Below are positions 51,454 to 60,633 of a stretch of 64,000 nucleotides of DNA, piece after piece (position 1 is the first letter of the stretch; each line of letters opens with the position of its first letter). Origin of the DNA: Bacteroidota bacterium (GTDB lineage: Bacteria > Bacteroidota > Ignavibacteria > SZUA-365); contig JAEYUG010000052.1 in assembly GCA_023432805.1 (NCBI GenBank), positions 49,284 to 113,283 on the forward strand. The letters run 5' to 3'. The notes under the pieces are model-generated. The model was not told the DNA's origin, made no database searches, and saw only the letters and a program-made list of their open reading frames with translations. The translations under genes were made by a program, and so were the position numbers.

Positions 51454-51758
51454 CTGTCGGTTTGACCCATTTTCTGGTGTTGTCGGCGATTCTCTTCTCA
51501 CTTGGGATCCTTGCTCTGACGACCCGCAGGAACGCGATTCTGATGCTCATGGGCATTGAACTCATGTTGAATGCGGCGAACATTAATCTGATTGCCTTCG
51601 CACGCTATCAGGGGCTCGATCTGCATGCACATGTCGCTGCCTTGTTTGTAATCATCCTCGCAGCTGCCGAGTCCGCCGTCGCCCTGGCGATCATTCTGCA
51701 CATGTTCAAGACCTGGAGTACGGTAAATGCCGATCAGGTCGGCGATCTCAAGGAGTGA
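51450..51758 (+). CDS. nuoK: NADH-quinone oxidoreductase subunit K
   Basis: 102 residues, three helices, with the buried glutamates in LMGIELMLNAANINLIAF and AAAESAVALAIILHMF that belong to the proton path. Normal size. Confidence 0.97.
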   Translation: MTVGLTHFLVLSAILFSLGILALTTRRNAILMLMGIELMLNAANINLIAFARYQGLDLHAHVAALFVIILAAAESAVALAIILHMFKTWSTVNADQVGDLKE

Positions 51759-51816
51759 TGTGAAACGCATTCCACAACTATCTGCATCCATCCTTTCCCT
51801 TACGCAAGAGGTGATC

Positions 51817-53769
51817 ATGTCGCGCACGTTCTTGGTCGTGGCTGCAGCAATGTGCCTGCTTACAACCACTGTCGACGCACAGAAGATCAAATATACATGG
51901 GATCCCACCGGCAAGCTGGTTGTCGGGGTTGGTGGGGGATTGACAAAATATTTCGGTGAATTCACCGACCAGAACTTTGGAGGTGTGTTTCAGGCGCATC
52001 TGAAATACTACGTGATTCCGGAGATCGCCATACAGGTGGATGGAGGTTTTGGCAACTACGTGTATAACCGACGCTGGAAGGGGAAGTTCAAGGAGCAGTA
52101 TACGTACCAGTTCTATAAAGATCCCCGGCTTGGCGGAGCGATTCTGCCGTCATCCGATCTGGTCGATGCAGATTTCATGAAACGGCAGATTCTTGAAGTC
52201 GACAAGCTGAGCTATGCCGAGGGCAGGGTCGTCATTAATCTCTTTCCACGCACGTATTTCAATCCATACATCTCCGGCGGTGCCGGCATGATGAAATACG
52301 TGAACTCGAACGCCCAGAGGACCGTGCTCATCGATGGTGTTGAAGAGCCTCTTCTGAATGTCACCTTCGGACAGAAGGTGTTTCGACTGCCGGGTGATTT
52401 GAGTTCGACGTCCGGTCTGCGCGAGGACGATAATATCAAGGCCATCATTCCGGTCGGTTTCGGGTTTGATATTCTGCTCACGGAAATGATATCGCTGAAT
52501 CTCGACTTCACGTATCGCTTCCTTCTCGGTCGTGGGAAGGATCTCATGGACGGATTCGGACGTGAGGTGACTGAAGATTTTGGAACACTTCGACCAGGTA
52601 GCTATGTCGTCAGCGATCAGGAAGCTTCCGATTCGTGGTTGACGTCGATTCTCGGGGTGCAGGTGTACCTGTTTGGGCAGGACGACAAGGATGGGGACGG
52701 ACTCCGGGATGGATATGAGCGGGAAATCGGAACTGATCCTCTCAACCCTGATACGGACGGCGATGGCCTGAGCGACGGACAGGAAGTTGATGTGTACAAA
52801 ACGGATCCACAAAAGACGGACACTGACGACGATCGCCTGACCGACAGCGAAGAAATTGCGCGGAAGACGGATCCTCTGCGGCCGGATACGGATGGCGACG
52901 GACTGATTGATGGGGATGAATTCGCACGCAACACCGATCCGTTTGTCAAGGATACGGATGGCGATGGAATCAGCGATGGTGATGAAGTCCTCCGATACAA
53001 GACGGATCCGCTGAAGAAGGATAGCGATGGAGACGGACTTTCGGACTCTGATGAATTGCTGTTGCACAAGACGGATCCATTGCGCGCCGATACGGATGGT
53101 GATGGACTTTCCGACGCAGATGAACTGGCTCGCAAGACAAATCCTGCAAGCCCGGACTCGGACGCGGACGGACTTACAGACGGAGATGAGGTCAACCGAT
53201 ATCTCACTGATCCTTTGAACAAGGATACTGATGGCGACGGCTTGACTGATGGTGCTGAGATCAATCAATATGGGACGGATCCGAAGCGAATCGACAGTGA
53301 TGGCGACGGCATCAACGACAATCTGGACAAATGCCCAGACAAGGCAGAAACGGTGAATGGATATTTGGACGATGATGGCTGTCCAGATGAAAAACCCGTG
53401 ACTGAAGCGCCGATCAAGAAGGGCCAGAAGTTCATTCTCGAGAACATCGAGTTCGAGTTCGGAAAGGCCGATCTCAAGCCTGGTGTGTTCCAGTCACTGG
53501 AAAGCGCGTACTCGACAATGGTCGATTACCCGAAAATGACTGTCGAGATCGGTGGTCACACCGATAACATTGGGAAGGCGAAGGCGAATCAGGAATTGAG
53601 TCTTCGCCGAGCGGAATCCGTCAAGAATTACCTCGTCGCCAAGGGCATCGACGGCTCGAGGATCATGACACGGGGGTATGGACCCAGCCAGCCGGTTGGA
53701 TCCAACAAGACCGACGAAGGGCGGGCGAAGAACCGCCGAATCGAATTCAAAGTCCTGACCATCGAGTAA
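51817..53769 (+). CDS. OmpA-family outer-membrane protein with calcium-binding (TSP3-like) repeats
   Basis: 650 residues from ATG at 51817 (AAGAGG upstream). Signal peptide FLVVAAAMCLLTTTVDAQ; residues ~25-280 look like a beta-barrel (KLVVGVGGGLTKYFGEF, GFGFDILLTEMISLNLDF). Residues ~289-520 contain about nine repeats of 23 residues with DTDGDGLSDGDE-type calcium loops, ending in NLDKCPDKAE and DDDGCPDE. A C-terminal OmpA peptidoglycan-binding domain follows: GGHTDNIGKAKANQELSLRR and RAKNRRIEFKV. It sits inside the nuo cluster between nuoK and nuoL, 58 nt after nuoK. Confidence 0.92.
   Translation: MSRTFLVVAAAMCLLTTTVDAQKIKYTWDPTGKLVVGVGGGLTKYFGEFTDQNFGGVFQAHLKYYVIPEIAIQVDGGFGNYVYNRRWKGKFKEQYTYQFYKDPRLGGAILPSSDLVDADFMKRQILEVDKLSYAEGRVVINLFPRTYFNPYISGGAGMMKYVNSNAQRTVLIDGVEEPLLNVTFGQKVFRLPGDLSSTSGLREDDNIKAIIPVGFGFDILLTEMISLNLDFTYRFLLGRGKDLMDGFGREVTEDFGTLRPGSYVVSDQEASDSWLTSILGVQVYLFGQDDKDGDGLRDGYEREIGTDPLNPDTDGDGLSDGQEVDVYKTDPQKTDTDDDRLTDSEEIARKTDPLRPDTDGDGLIDGDEFARNTDPFVKDTDGDGISDGDEVLRYKTDPLKKDSDGDGLSDSDELLLHKTDPLRADTDGDGLSDADELARKTNPASPDSDADGLTDGDEVNRYLTDPLNKDTDGDGLTDGAEINQYGTDPKRIDSDGDGINDNLDKCPDKAETVNGYLDDDGCPDEKPVTEAPIKKGQKFILENIEFEFGKADLKPGVFQSLESAYSTMVDYPKMTVEIGGHTDNIGKAKANQELSLRRAESVKNYLVAKGIDGSRIMTRGYGPSQPVGSNKTDEGRAKNRRIEFKVLTIE
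52684..53310 (+). repeat. Tandem 66-69-bp coding repeats
   Basis: About nine imperfect direct repeats encode the DxDGDGLxDGxE units of the OmpA-like protein. Copies differ at many third positions, so the array is old rather than recently expanded; it could still vary in copy number by recombination. Confidence 0.8.
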
Positions 53770-53830
53770 TGGCGTGACGCACTGGTGTCATCGCTTTCAA
53801 TGAAATCGGCCTAAACAGATAATCAGTCGT

Positions 53831-56026
53831 ATGTCACAAGATCTGCTTCTCACGCTCGCACTGGCAATCCTGTTCATCCCTTTGGGATCATTCGCGTTGC
53901 TGCTTGCTGTCGGCAGGCGACTGCCGAGAAAGGGCGATTTCATCGGGACTGGACTGCTGTTCATTTCGCTGATCCTCTCCCTTATTGTCATGGTATCGGT
54001 GGTCGGTTCGCCGTCTGGAGCGGTGTTGCCGGGATTCAGCAAGGCTCCAATCCAAATGGCCTTCACCTGGATTGATTTTCAGAGTACGATTTCCGTATTC
54101 GGTACTGCAATTCCACTGCGATTCGATCTTGGGATCATGCTTGATCCTTTGGCGGCGATCATGCTCGTCGTTGTTACGCTCATCAGTTCGCTGGTGCATC
54201 TGTTCTCCATCGGATACATGAAGGGTGATGCGAAGTACCACAGGTATTTTGCCTATCTGGGACTGTTCACCTTTTCGATGCTGGGCATCGTCATTACGAA
54301 CAACATCCTGATGATGTATGTCTTCTGGGAGCTGGTCGGGTTGAGTTCATACCTCCTCATTGGCTTCTGGTATGAGAAGCCGGGCCCTGCCTATGCATCC
54401 ATGAAGGCGTTCCTGATGAACCGCGTTGGTGACATCGGCATGTGGATCGGCATCATGACACTGTTCACGGCCTACGGTACATTCCGCTTCGATATGATAT
54501 TCGAACATATCGCCGCAGGACACTATCCCAACAATTCGGAAGTCTGGCTGACTGCTGCGGGTATTCTCATCTTTATGGGTGCAGTGGGCAAGAGTGCGCA
54601 GTTCCCACTGCACACATGGCTTCCAGATGCCATGGAGGGTCCGACACCCGTCAGTGCACTCATCCACGCCGCAACGATGGTTGCCGCTGGCGTGTATCTG
54701 GTTGCACGTGTATTCCCTTTGCTCACAGGCGATGCACTGTTCGTCATTGCTGTCATCGGCATGATCACAGCATTCATTGCTGCAACAATAGCCCTTGTGC
54801 AGAACGACATCAAGAAGGTTCTGGCCTATTCGACAGTCAGTCAGCTTGGATACATGATCCTCGCCCTCGGTGTCGGTGCATATACTGCCGGGTTCTTTCA
54901 CCTCGTCACTCACGCCATGTTTAAGGCGTGTCTGTTTCTGGGGAGCGGATCGGTGATCCATGCGATGCATCACAGCCTGCATCACATCCATGACCACGCG
55001 ACAGATCCGCAGGACATCCGGAATATGGGAGGCTTGCGGAAGAAGATGCCGGTGACGTATGCGACCTTCCTTGTAGCGACGCTGGCAATCTCCGGTGTCC
55101 CGCTCTTTTCCGGGTTTCTGAGCAAGGATGCGATCCTGGCCGGAACCTGGGCCTTCGGAGGTCTGCATGGCGGCATCGCGATGCTCATGCCTCTTATCGG
55201 GTTCGGGGTTGCAATGATGACGGCGTTCTACATGTTTCGTCTCGTATTTCTCACATTTCACGGAGAACCGAAACGACCGGATGTTGATGCGCATATCCAC
55301 GAATCACCCATGACAATGAAGCTGCCGATCATTACGCTTGCGGCGCTCTCGATGTGGGTGTTCTATGCATTCAATCCCTTGGGTGGTGCGAACGGATGGT
55401 TTATGCAGGCTGTTCCTACACCACCGACCGTTACGGGTGCTCATTGGTACGAGTATCAGGGGCATGGTAGTTCTGCTGAGCATGGCGCACAGGTTGAAGG
55501 TGAACATGCCCTTGCGAAATCGGGTGTGACGTTGACAGATGCGCAATCAGGTTTTGAACATGCATCGCATGAAGCCCACTATCCCGCCATGGTCACATCC
55601 CTCCTCGTTGCAGGCCTCGGCATACTCATCGCATTTGCAATCTATCGACGCAGGATGGTGGACATAGACGCATTCACCAGCAACATGCGAGCTGCACACA
55701 CCTTCCTGAGCAGAAAGTGGTATTTCGATGAGATCTATGAACAGTGGGTTGTCATCCCGTTCGTCATGATTATCTCACGTGCCATGAGCTGGTTCGATGC
55801 GCACATCGTCGATGGTGCAGTGAATGGCGCTGCGACGGTCACGCAGTGGCATTCGACGATGAGCGGATGGTTCGACAAATACATCGTAGACGGCCTTGTC
55901 AACGCAAGTGCCTATGTTGTGGGCTTCTTTGGCATCGTCTTCAGGAAAACACAGACTGGTCGGATCCAAACGTATATAGCGTTTGCGGTCTTCGGCGTTA
56001 TCATTCTTTTTTACGTATTTACGTAA
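53831..56026 (+). CDS. nuoL: NADH-quinone oxidoreductase subunit L
   Basis: 731 residues. Antiporter-like subunit with LVGLSSYLLIGFWYEKP, MNRVGDIGMWIGIM, FPLHTWLPDAMEGPTPVSALIHAATMVAAGVYLVAR and KKVLAYSTVSQLGYMILALG. The C-terminus has the long lateral helix region. A His/Gly-rich segment (residues ~535-580, with YEYQGHGSSAEHGAQ and EHASHEAHYP) is inserted before it. Proton-pumping membrane arm. Confidence 0.97.
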   Translation: MSQDLLLTLALAILFIPLGSFALLLAVGRRLPRKGDFIGTGLLFISLILSLIVMVSVVGSPSGAVLPGFSKAPIQMAFTWIDFQSTISVFGTAIPLRFDLGIMLDPLAAIMLVVVTLISSLVHLFSIGYMKGDAKYHRYFAYLGLFTFSMLGIVITNNILMMYVFWELVGLSSYLLIGFWYEKPGPAYASMKAFLMNRVGDIGMWIGIMTLFTAYGTFRFDMIFEHIAAGHYPNNSEVWLTAAGILIFMGAVGKSAQFPLHTWLPDAMEGPTPVSALIHAATMVAAGVYLVARVFPLLTGDALFVIAVIGMITAFIAATIALVQNDIKKVLAYSTVSQLGYMILALGVGAYTAGFFHLVTHAMFKACLFLGSGSVIHAMHHSLHHIHDHATDPQDIRNMGGLRKKMPVTYATFLVATLAISGVPLFSGFLSKDAILAGTWAFGGLHGGIAMLMPLIGFGVAMMTAFYMFRLVFLTFHGEPKRPDVDAHIHESPMTMKLPIITLAALSMWVFYAFNPLGGANGWFMQAVPTPPTVTGAHWYEYQGHGSSAEHGAQVEGEHALAKSGVTLTDAQSGFEHASHEAHYPAMVTSLLVAGLGILIAFAIYRRRMVDIDAFTSNMRAAHTFLSRKWYFDEIYEQWVVIPFVMIISRAMSWFDAHIVDGAVNGAATVTQWHSTMSGWFDKYIVDGLVNASAYVVGFFGIVFRKTQTGRIQTYIAFAVFGVIILFYVFT

Positions 56027-56100
56027 TCCAGTACCAAGCACGTGCGTATTATCATGATTGAAGTTTGCATATCTTGTATAGCTTTCCTGTTGGAGGATTG

Positions 56101-57681
56101 ATGGACTTTCCGATTCTCACTGTCATCACGTTCCTGCCCATCGCCGGAATGATAGCAGTATTACTCATTCCGAAGCTGCAGACGCGTTTGATCCGCTCCA
56201 TCGCTGTCGGCGTTACAGTGTTGCAGGTCGTCCTCGCAGCTGTGATCATGATGTTGTTCAACACGGGACTGACCGGGATCAACGATCAGGGCACCATGCA
56301 GTTCGTCGAGCGAATCCCGTGGATCGTCATTCCAGCTACTGCGTGGTTCGGAGAAATTCGTATTGAGTATTTCATGGCCATCGACGGGTTGTCGATGCCG
56401 ATGGTTCTACTCACTGCTTTGATCAGCTTTCTTGCAGCGATCGCATCGTTCAGTGTGAACAAGTCCATCAAGGGATATTTTGCGATGTTCCTGCTTCTTG
56501 ATGCAGGAATGATGGGCGTGTTCTGTGCAATCGATCTCTTCTTGTTCTATGTGTTCTGGGAGGTGATGCTTCTGCCGATGTATTTCCTTATCGGGATTTG
56601 GGGTGGACCTCGCCGCGAATATGCAGCGATCAAATTCTTCATCTACACGTTGGCGGGCTCTGTACTGTTGCTGCTCGTTATGATCGGTCTCTACTACTCA
56701 ACGATCGATCCTGTTACCGGCGCACACTCCTTCAACATTCTGGCGATGACCAATCCCGATAACATGACATCGGGCATATTTTCCAGTATTGGAAGCACTG
56801 CGCGAATGATCGCGTTTGTCGGGCTCTTCATTGCGTTTGCTATCAAGGTCCCGGTCTTTCCATTCCATACGTGGCTTCCTGACGCACATGTGGAGGCGCC
56901 GACTGCAATCTCCGTCATTCTCGCAGGTGTGCTCCTGAAGATGGGAACCTACGGGTTGCTCCGGATCAGCTTCCCGGTGTTTCCTGAGATGGCGATGTAC
57001 TTTCAGGTACCGATGATGATACTCGGCTTCATCAACATCGTGTATGGAGCGCTCTGCGCGATGGCGCAGACCGATTTCAAGAAATTGATTGCCTACTCTT
57101 CAGTGTCCCATATGGGCTATGTGCTGCTCGGAATGGCCGCAATGAATGTGCAGGGTATGACGGGCGCCGTCTTCCAGATGTTCAATCATGGCACGATCAC
57201 TGCCATGCTCTTCCTTCTGGTCGGCGTTCTGTATGACCGAGCGCATACGAGAGGACTCAACGAGTTCGGTGGCATTTACAACAAGATGCCGGTGTATTCC
57301 TTCTTGACGGTCATTGCGTTCTTTGCAGCGATTGGCCTGCCTTCGATGAGCGGATTCGTCAGTGAAGCACTGGTGTTTCTCGGCGCATTTCAGGCAAACA
57401 GCTTCTGGGCTATTCTATCGACACTCGGAATTGTGCTGGGTGCAGGATACATGCTATGGACCTTCCAGCGGGTGTTCATGGGGTCGCTTCCTGAGAAGTG
57501 GGAGAATGTTCTTCACGATGTCACCCCGCGAGAACTCGTCTCTCTCGTTCCGCTTGCAGTCGTGATCATTTATCTCGGTGTCAATCCCTCGCCGGCTCTC
57601 AACTGGATGAGTAATTCGCTGGGTCATCTGGTCGAGTTCGTCAAGCAAGGGGCGAACGTGACAATGTCCGCTGGTTTCTGA
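56101..57681 (+). CDS. nuoM: NADH-quinone oxidoreductase subunit M
   Basis: 526 residues from ATG at 56101, placed by TTGGAGG 6 nt upstream. Antiporter-like: MAIDGLSMPMVLLTALISF, FYVFWEVMLLPMYFLIGIWGG, VFPFHTWLPDAHVEAPTAISVILAGVLLKMGTYG and KKLIAYSSVSHMGYVLLGM. Adjacent to nuoL and nuoN as usual. Confidence 0.97.
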   Translation: MDFPILTVITFLPIAGMIAVLLIPKLQTRLIRSIAVGVTVLQVVLAAVIMMLFNTGLTGINDQGTMQFVERIPWIVIPATAWFGEIRIEYFMAIDGLSMPMVLLTALISFLAAIASFSVNKSIKGYFAMFLLLDAGMMGVFCAIDLFLFYVFWEVMLLPMYFLIGIWGGPRREYAAIKFFIYTLAGSVLLLLVMIGLYYSTIDPVTGAHSFNILAMTNPDNMTSGIFSSIGSTARMIAFVGLFIAFAIKVPVFPFHTWLPDAHVEAPTAISVILAGVLLKMGTYGLLRISFPVFPEMAMYFQVPMMILGFINIVYGALCAMAQTDFKKLIAYSSVSHMGYVLLGMAAMNVQGMTGAVFQMFNHGTITAMLFLLVGVLYDRAHTRGLNEFGGIYNKMPVYSFLTVIAFFAAIGLPSMSGFVSEALVFLGAFQANSFWAILSTLGIVLGAGYMLWTFQRVFMGSLPEKWENVLHDVTPRELVSLVPLAVVIIYLGVNPSPALNWMSNSLGHLVEFVKQGANVTMSAGF

Positions 57682-57723
57682 TCAGGAACACGTTCCACAT
57701 TTCACGATAAAACGCGCAACACC

Positions 57724-59223
57724 ATGCCTGAGTACATTACACTGAGTTTTCCATACTTCTGGCCCGAAATCACGCTGGCGATCACATTTGTCGCAGCGAT
57801 GATGGTCGAGTTCCTGTTCCGCGGTCAGCGAAAGCTCACTGCCAGTGTCGTCTTGTTCGGATTCGTGAGCGCGTTGCTGCTTCTGCCGTTTGTCCCGGCA
57901 GATGCCAAAATGCTCTTTGGAACCATGTATGTTTCGGATCCATTCTCGCTCTTTTTCAAGTACTTCATCATCGCCTCGGGTGTGGTCATCGTCTTGTTTT
58001 CACTCCAATCCGCCGAACTTGCCAGGGAACGCGTGAATGGTGGTGAATTCTTCTGTTACATAGCTGCGCTGACGTTAGGAATGGTGCTGATGTCCGGTGC
58101 TTCGAACCTCCTGATGATGTATATGGCTATCGAGCTCGTATCGCTTTCATCGTACATTCTGGCAGGGTTCAGCAAGTCTTCAAGGCGATCCATTGAAGCT
58201 GCGATGAAATATGTCCTCTATGGAGGAGTCTCCAGTGCGCTGATGCTCTATGGCATCTCGATATTGTACGGATTGGCTGGTTCCCTGGATCTGTCCGCTA
58301 TTCAGTCTGCTCTTGCCGGTGGGGCTATACAGGGTGGTTGGTCTGTCGCTGCTCTCATTGGCAGTATTGTGTTGATTCTTGCTGGCTTCGGGTACAAGAT
58401 TTCGGCTGTCCCGTTCCACTTCTGGACTCCGGATGTCTACGAGGGTGCGCCGATCACTGTCACGGCCTTTCTCGCTGTAGCGAGCAAGGCCGCCGGATTC
58501 GCAATCATGCTCCGATTCTTCTATGTCACATTTTTCGATGCAATGATCGGTCCGGGATACTGGATCAGCCTTGCTGGAATCGACTGGAACATCATCATCG
58601 CCATTCTCTCCGTGTTGACGATGACACTCGGAAATTTCGTTGCGATCTGGCAGGATAATCTCAAACGTATGCTCGCATATTCCAGCATCGCGCATGCAGG
58701 ATACATGTTGATGGGTGTTGTCGTAATGAGCAATGCCGGGCTCACGGCCATTCTGCTGTATTTCATGGTGTATTTCTTCATGAACGTCGGTGCGTTCTAT
58801 GTGGTCATGGTCATTGCTGACAAACTCGGCAGTGAGCATATTGATGACTATCGCGGTCTCGGCAAGCGTGCACCGTTGCTGGGTGTCGCACTGACCATCT
58901 TCCTCATGTCCTTGACTGGCCTTCCTCCCACTGCGGGCTTCGTAGGCAAGCTGATGCTGTTTTCAGCTGTGCTCGACAGCAAGTTCATTTGGCTGGCTAT
59001 TGTGGGAGCACTCAACAGCGTCGTCTCTCTGTACTACTATGCGCGCGTGTTTAGAAATATGTATCTGCGAGATTCCATGGATGGAGATGAGTCTCCAGTT
59101 TCGTTTCCACCTGTCGTCGCCGTCGTGCTGGTCCTCTTCATCATCCCGAACATTGTATTTGGATTGTATTTCCAGCCTCTGCTTGCCATAGCCCAGAACT
59201 CGATCACTATCCTCATTCGCTGA
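57724..59223 (+). CDS. nuoN: NADH-quinone oxidoreductase subunit N
   Basis: 499 residues, antiporter-like: MYMAIELVSLSSYILAGFSK, EAAMKYVLYGGVSSALMLYGIS, VPFHFWTPDVYEGAPITVTAFLAVASKAAGFA and KRMLAYSSIAHAGYMLMG. Last gene of the complex I cluster. NuoE, NuoF and NuoG, the NADH-oxidising module, are absent from the cluster. Confidence 0.97.
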   Translation: MPEYITLSFPYFWPEITLAITFVAAMMVEFLFRGQRKLTASVVLFGFVSALLLLPFVPADAKMLFGTMYVSDPFSLFFKYFIIASGVVIVLFSLQSAELARERVNGGEFFCYIAALTLGMVLMSGASNLLMMYMAIELVSLSSYILAGFSKSSRRSIEAAMKYVLYGGVSSALMLYGISILYGLAGSLDLSAIQSALAGGAIQGGWSVAALIGSIVLILAGFGYKISAVPFHFWTPDVYEGAPITVTAFLAVASKAAGFAIMLRFFYVTFFDAMIGPGYWISLAGIDWNIIIAILSVLTMTLGNFVAIWQDNLKRMLAYSSIAHAGYMLMGVVVMSNAGLTAILLYFMVYFFMNVGAFYVVMVIADKLGSEHIDDYRGLGKRAPLLGVALTIFLMSLTGLPPTAGFVGKLMLFSAVLDSKFIWLAIVGALNSVVSLYYYARVFRNMYLRDSMDGDESPVSFPPVVAVVLVLFIIPNIVFGLYFQPLLAIAQNSITILIR

Positions 59224-59246
59224 TTTTCTCCATATCCTTGATTCCT

Positions 59247-59271
59247 GCGGGGCATGTTTGCCCCGCTTTTT
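59247..59271 (+). terminator. Intrinsic terminator of the nuo cluster
   Basis: GCGGGGCA (59247-59254) pairs perfectly with TGCCCCGC (59259-59266), loop TGTT, followed by five T. It is 23 bp after the nuoN stop. Confidence 0.9.
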
Positions 59272-59440
59272 CTTGAGGACGGGAAGGTCACATCGCGTAA
59301 CTCAAACCACGTTTGCTTCCAGGGGGATGGCGTCAACGAGAGTCCTTTGTTTTCAAGAGGTTATCAGCATTACGTGAATTCATCAATTCGTCGATCCGAT
59401 TGGAAACTGGAACAGAATTTGAGATATACTCGTATGAAAT

Positions 59441-59466
59441 GCACGTGTTCATGATTCAGCACGTGC
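59441..59466. promoter_or_regulatory. Paired CACGTG inverted repeat upstream of the cytochrome cluster
   Basis: GCACGTG (59441-59447) and CACGTGC (59460-59466) form an inverted repeat with a 12-bp spacer; each half holds the palindrome CACGTG, 18 bp apart. It lies about 50-70 nt before the c554-like gene and just after a TATACT (59425-59430). The remainder of the gap 59272-59440 shows nothing recognisable. Confidence 0.4.
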
Positions 59467-59512
59467 TGTTCACACGACAACAGCGACCATCCACATCACA
59501 TCGAGGTTCGTA

Positions 59513-60076
59513 ATGAAACACACAGCTCTCATCCTCGGGATCGCCATTACGCTTGCGTCCATGTCGGCGCTCGCAAATATCCCGCCAACAGGCAGCAAGT
59601 ATGTCGGCAGCAATGCATGTAAAGCCTGCCACAACATGCCGAAGACTGGTAAGCAGTACGCTGCATGGGAAGCGTCCGCGCATGCGAAGGCGTTCAAGAC
59701 CCTGCAGACCCCTGAAGCTGACAAGATCGCCGCTTCGAAGGGCCACAAGACAAAGGCGGCTGAAACCGAAGCATGTTTGACTTGCCATGTAACTGGCATG
59801 GACGTCAAGGGCGCCCAGTTCGACGCCAAGTTTGCGAAGACAGAGGGCGTTGGCTGCGAGGCCTGCCATGGAGCCGGTGAAGGGTACAAGTCGAAGCACG
59901 CCAAGAAGGAAACGTTGAAAGACGCCATTGCCGCTGGTTTGGAACTTCCGAAGGTTGATGATGGCAGCGCTGAAAAGATGTGCAAGACCTGCCATAATGA
60001 CAAGAGTCCGACGTTCAAGGGCTTCAAATTCCAGGAATACTGGAAGAAGATTGCCCATCCGCTTCCTCAGGGTTGA
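59513..60076 (+). CDS. Tetrahaem cytochrome c, c554-like
   Basis: 187 residues with a signal peptide (LILGIAITLASMSALA). Four CxxCH sites: CKACH at 36-40, CLTCH, CEACH and CKTCH. The N-terminal SKYVGSNACKACH and the spacing, with EGVGCEACHGAG in the middle, fit the cytochrome c554 family (PF13435 type), periplasmic electron carriers that can shuttle electrons or reduce/oxidise nitrogen compounds. Lys-rich between sites. First gene of the right-hand electron-transfer cluster. Confidence 0.92.
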   Translation: MKHTALILGIAITLASMSALANIPPTGSKYVGSNACKACHNMPKTGKQYAAWEASAHAKAFKTLQTPEADKIAASKGHKTKAAETEACLTCHVTGMDVKGAQFDAKFAKTEGVGCEACHGAGEGYKSKHAKKETLKDAIAAGLELPKVDDGSAEKMCKTCHNDKSPTFKGFKFQEYWKKIAHPLPQG

Positions 60077-60146
60077 TAAGGAACGACTCATCAGTGTCTG
60101 ATCGTCGACTTCATCACGTTGCGCTGACTTAACACGAACCTTCGTA

Positions 60147-60515
60147 ATGACCGAGTACGACCGCATCGTCGAAAGCATCCACTCGCGTGTCTGTGCGTTG
60201 TGCATGCACGCCGATGCGGTCGGATCATGTTCAGTCAGTCAGCGAGAGATTTGCGCGGTCGAACGGTTCCTCCCTGAGATCGTCGATGTCGCAACCACCA
60301 TCAACAGTGATCGAATCGATGATTATGTCTCTGCACTTCGTGACCTTGTGTGCAGGGTCTGCCGGCCGGAAGGTCAGCAGCACTGTACCATCCGCGACTC
60401 TACTGTATGCGGTCTCGATCGGTACTTTGTCTTGATCATCGAGGCCATTGAAGATGTCATTCTCAAGGAAAGACGTGCAGACCTGTTGACCCCTCCCTCC
60501 CAACAGCAGACCTGA
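60147..60515 (+). CDS. Small cytoplasmic protein with a duplicated four-cysteine motif
   Basis: 122 residues, no signal peptide, no recognised family. Two internal repeats match: VCALCMHADAVGSCSVSQREICAVER and VCRVCRPEGQQHCTIRDSTVCGLDR, each CxxC, then Cys after 6-8 residues, then Cys after 6-7, followed by an acidic/hydrophobic helix ending IVDVA or IIEAIED. Eight cysteines in this order suggest two zinc or iron-sulfur sites. Located between a periplasmic cytochrome and an outer-membrane barrel gene, so a redox or regulatory link is plausible but unproven. Confidence 0.72.
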   Translation: MTEYDRIVESIHSRVCALCMHADAVGSCSVSQREICAVERFLPEIVDVATTINSDRIDDYVSALRDLVCRVCRPEGQQHCTIRDSTVCGLDRYFVLIIEAIEDVILKERRADLLTPPSQQQT

Positions 60516-60555
60516 GCGAGGAAGGAACATTGACACATACCACAAATGCAAAGCT

Positions 60556-60612
60556 GGCGCACCGTTCACAAAGGACAGCAACCTGTCGGCGAGTGGTGCG
60601 CCTCACTTTTTT
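60556..60612 (+). terminator. Branched hairpin with T-tract ahead of the barrel gene
   Basis: GGCGCACC (60556-60563) pairs with GGTGCGCC (60595-60602); inside, GACAG (60574-60578) pairs with CTGTC (60583-60587). Six T follow at 60607-60612, and the barrel gene starts at 60634. Either a terminator for the upstream genes or an attenuator in the barrel gene leader. Confidence 0.55.
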
Positions 60613-60633
60613 CTACCAGCACAGGAAGGCATC

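Noticed and set aside
52150..53268. 372-residue minus-strand open frame with internal repeats opposite the OmpA-like gene
   Set aside because: Its repeats are only the reverse complement of the calcium-binding repeats on the plus strand.
52684..53310. Regular repeats considered as a CRISPR array
   Set aside because: The period is fixed, there are no unique spacers, and the repeats translate in frame into calcium-binding loops.
59513..60076. c554-like gene considered as part of a hydroxylamine-oxidation system
   Set aside because: No hydroxylamine oxidoreductase or quinol-oxidising partner gene is nearby; the adjacent barrel and multihaem genes fit electron export better.
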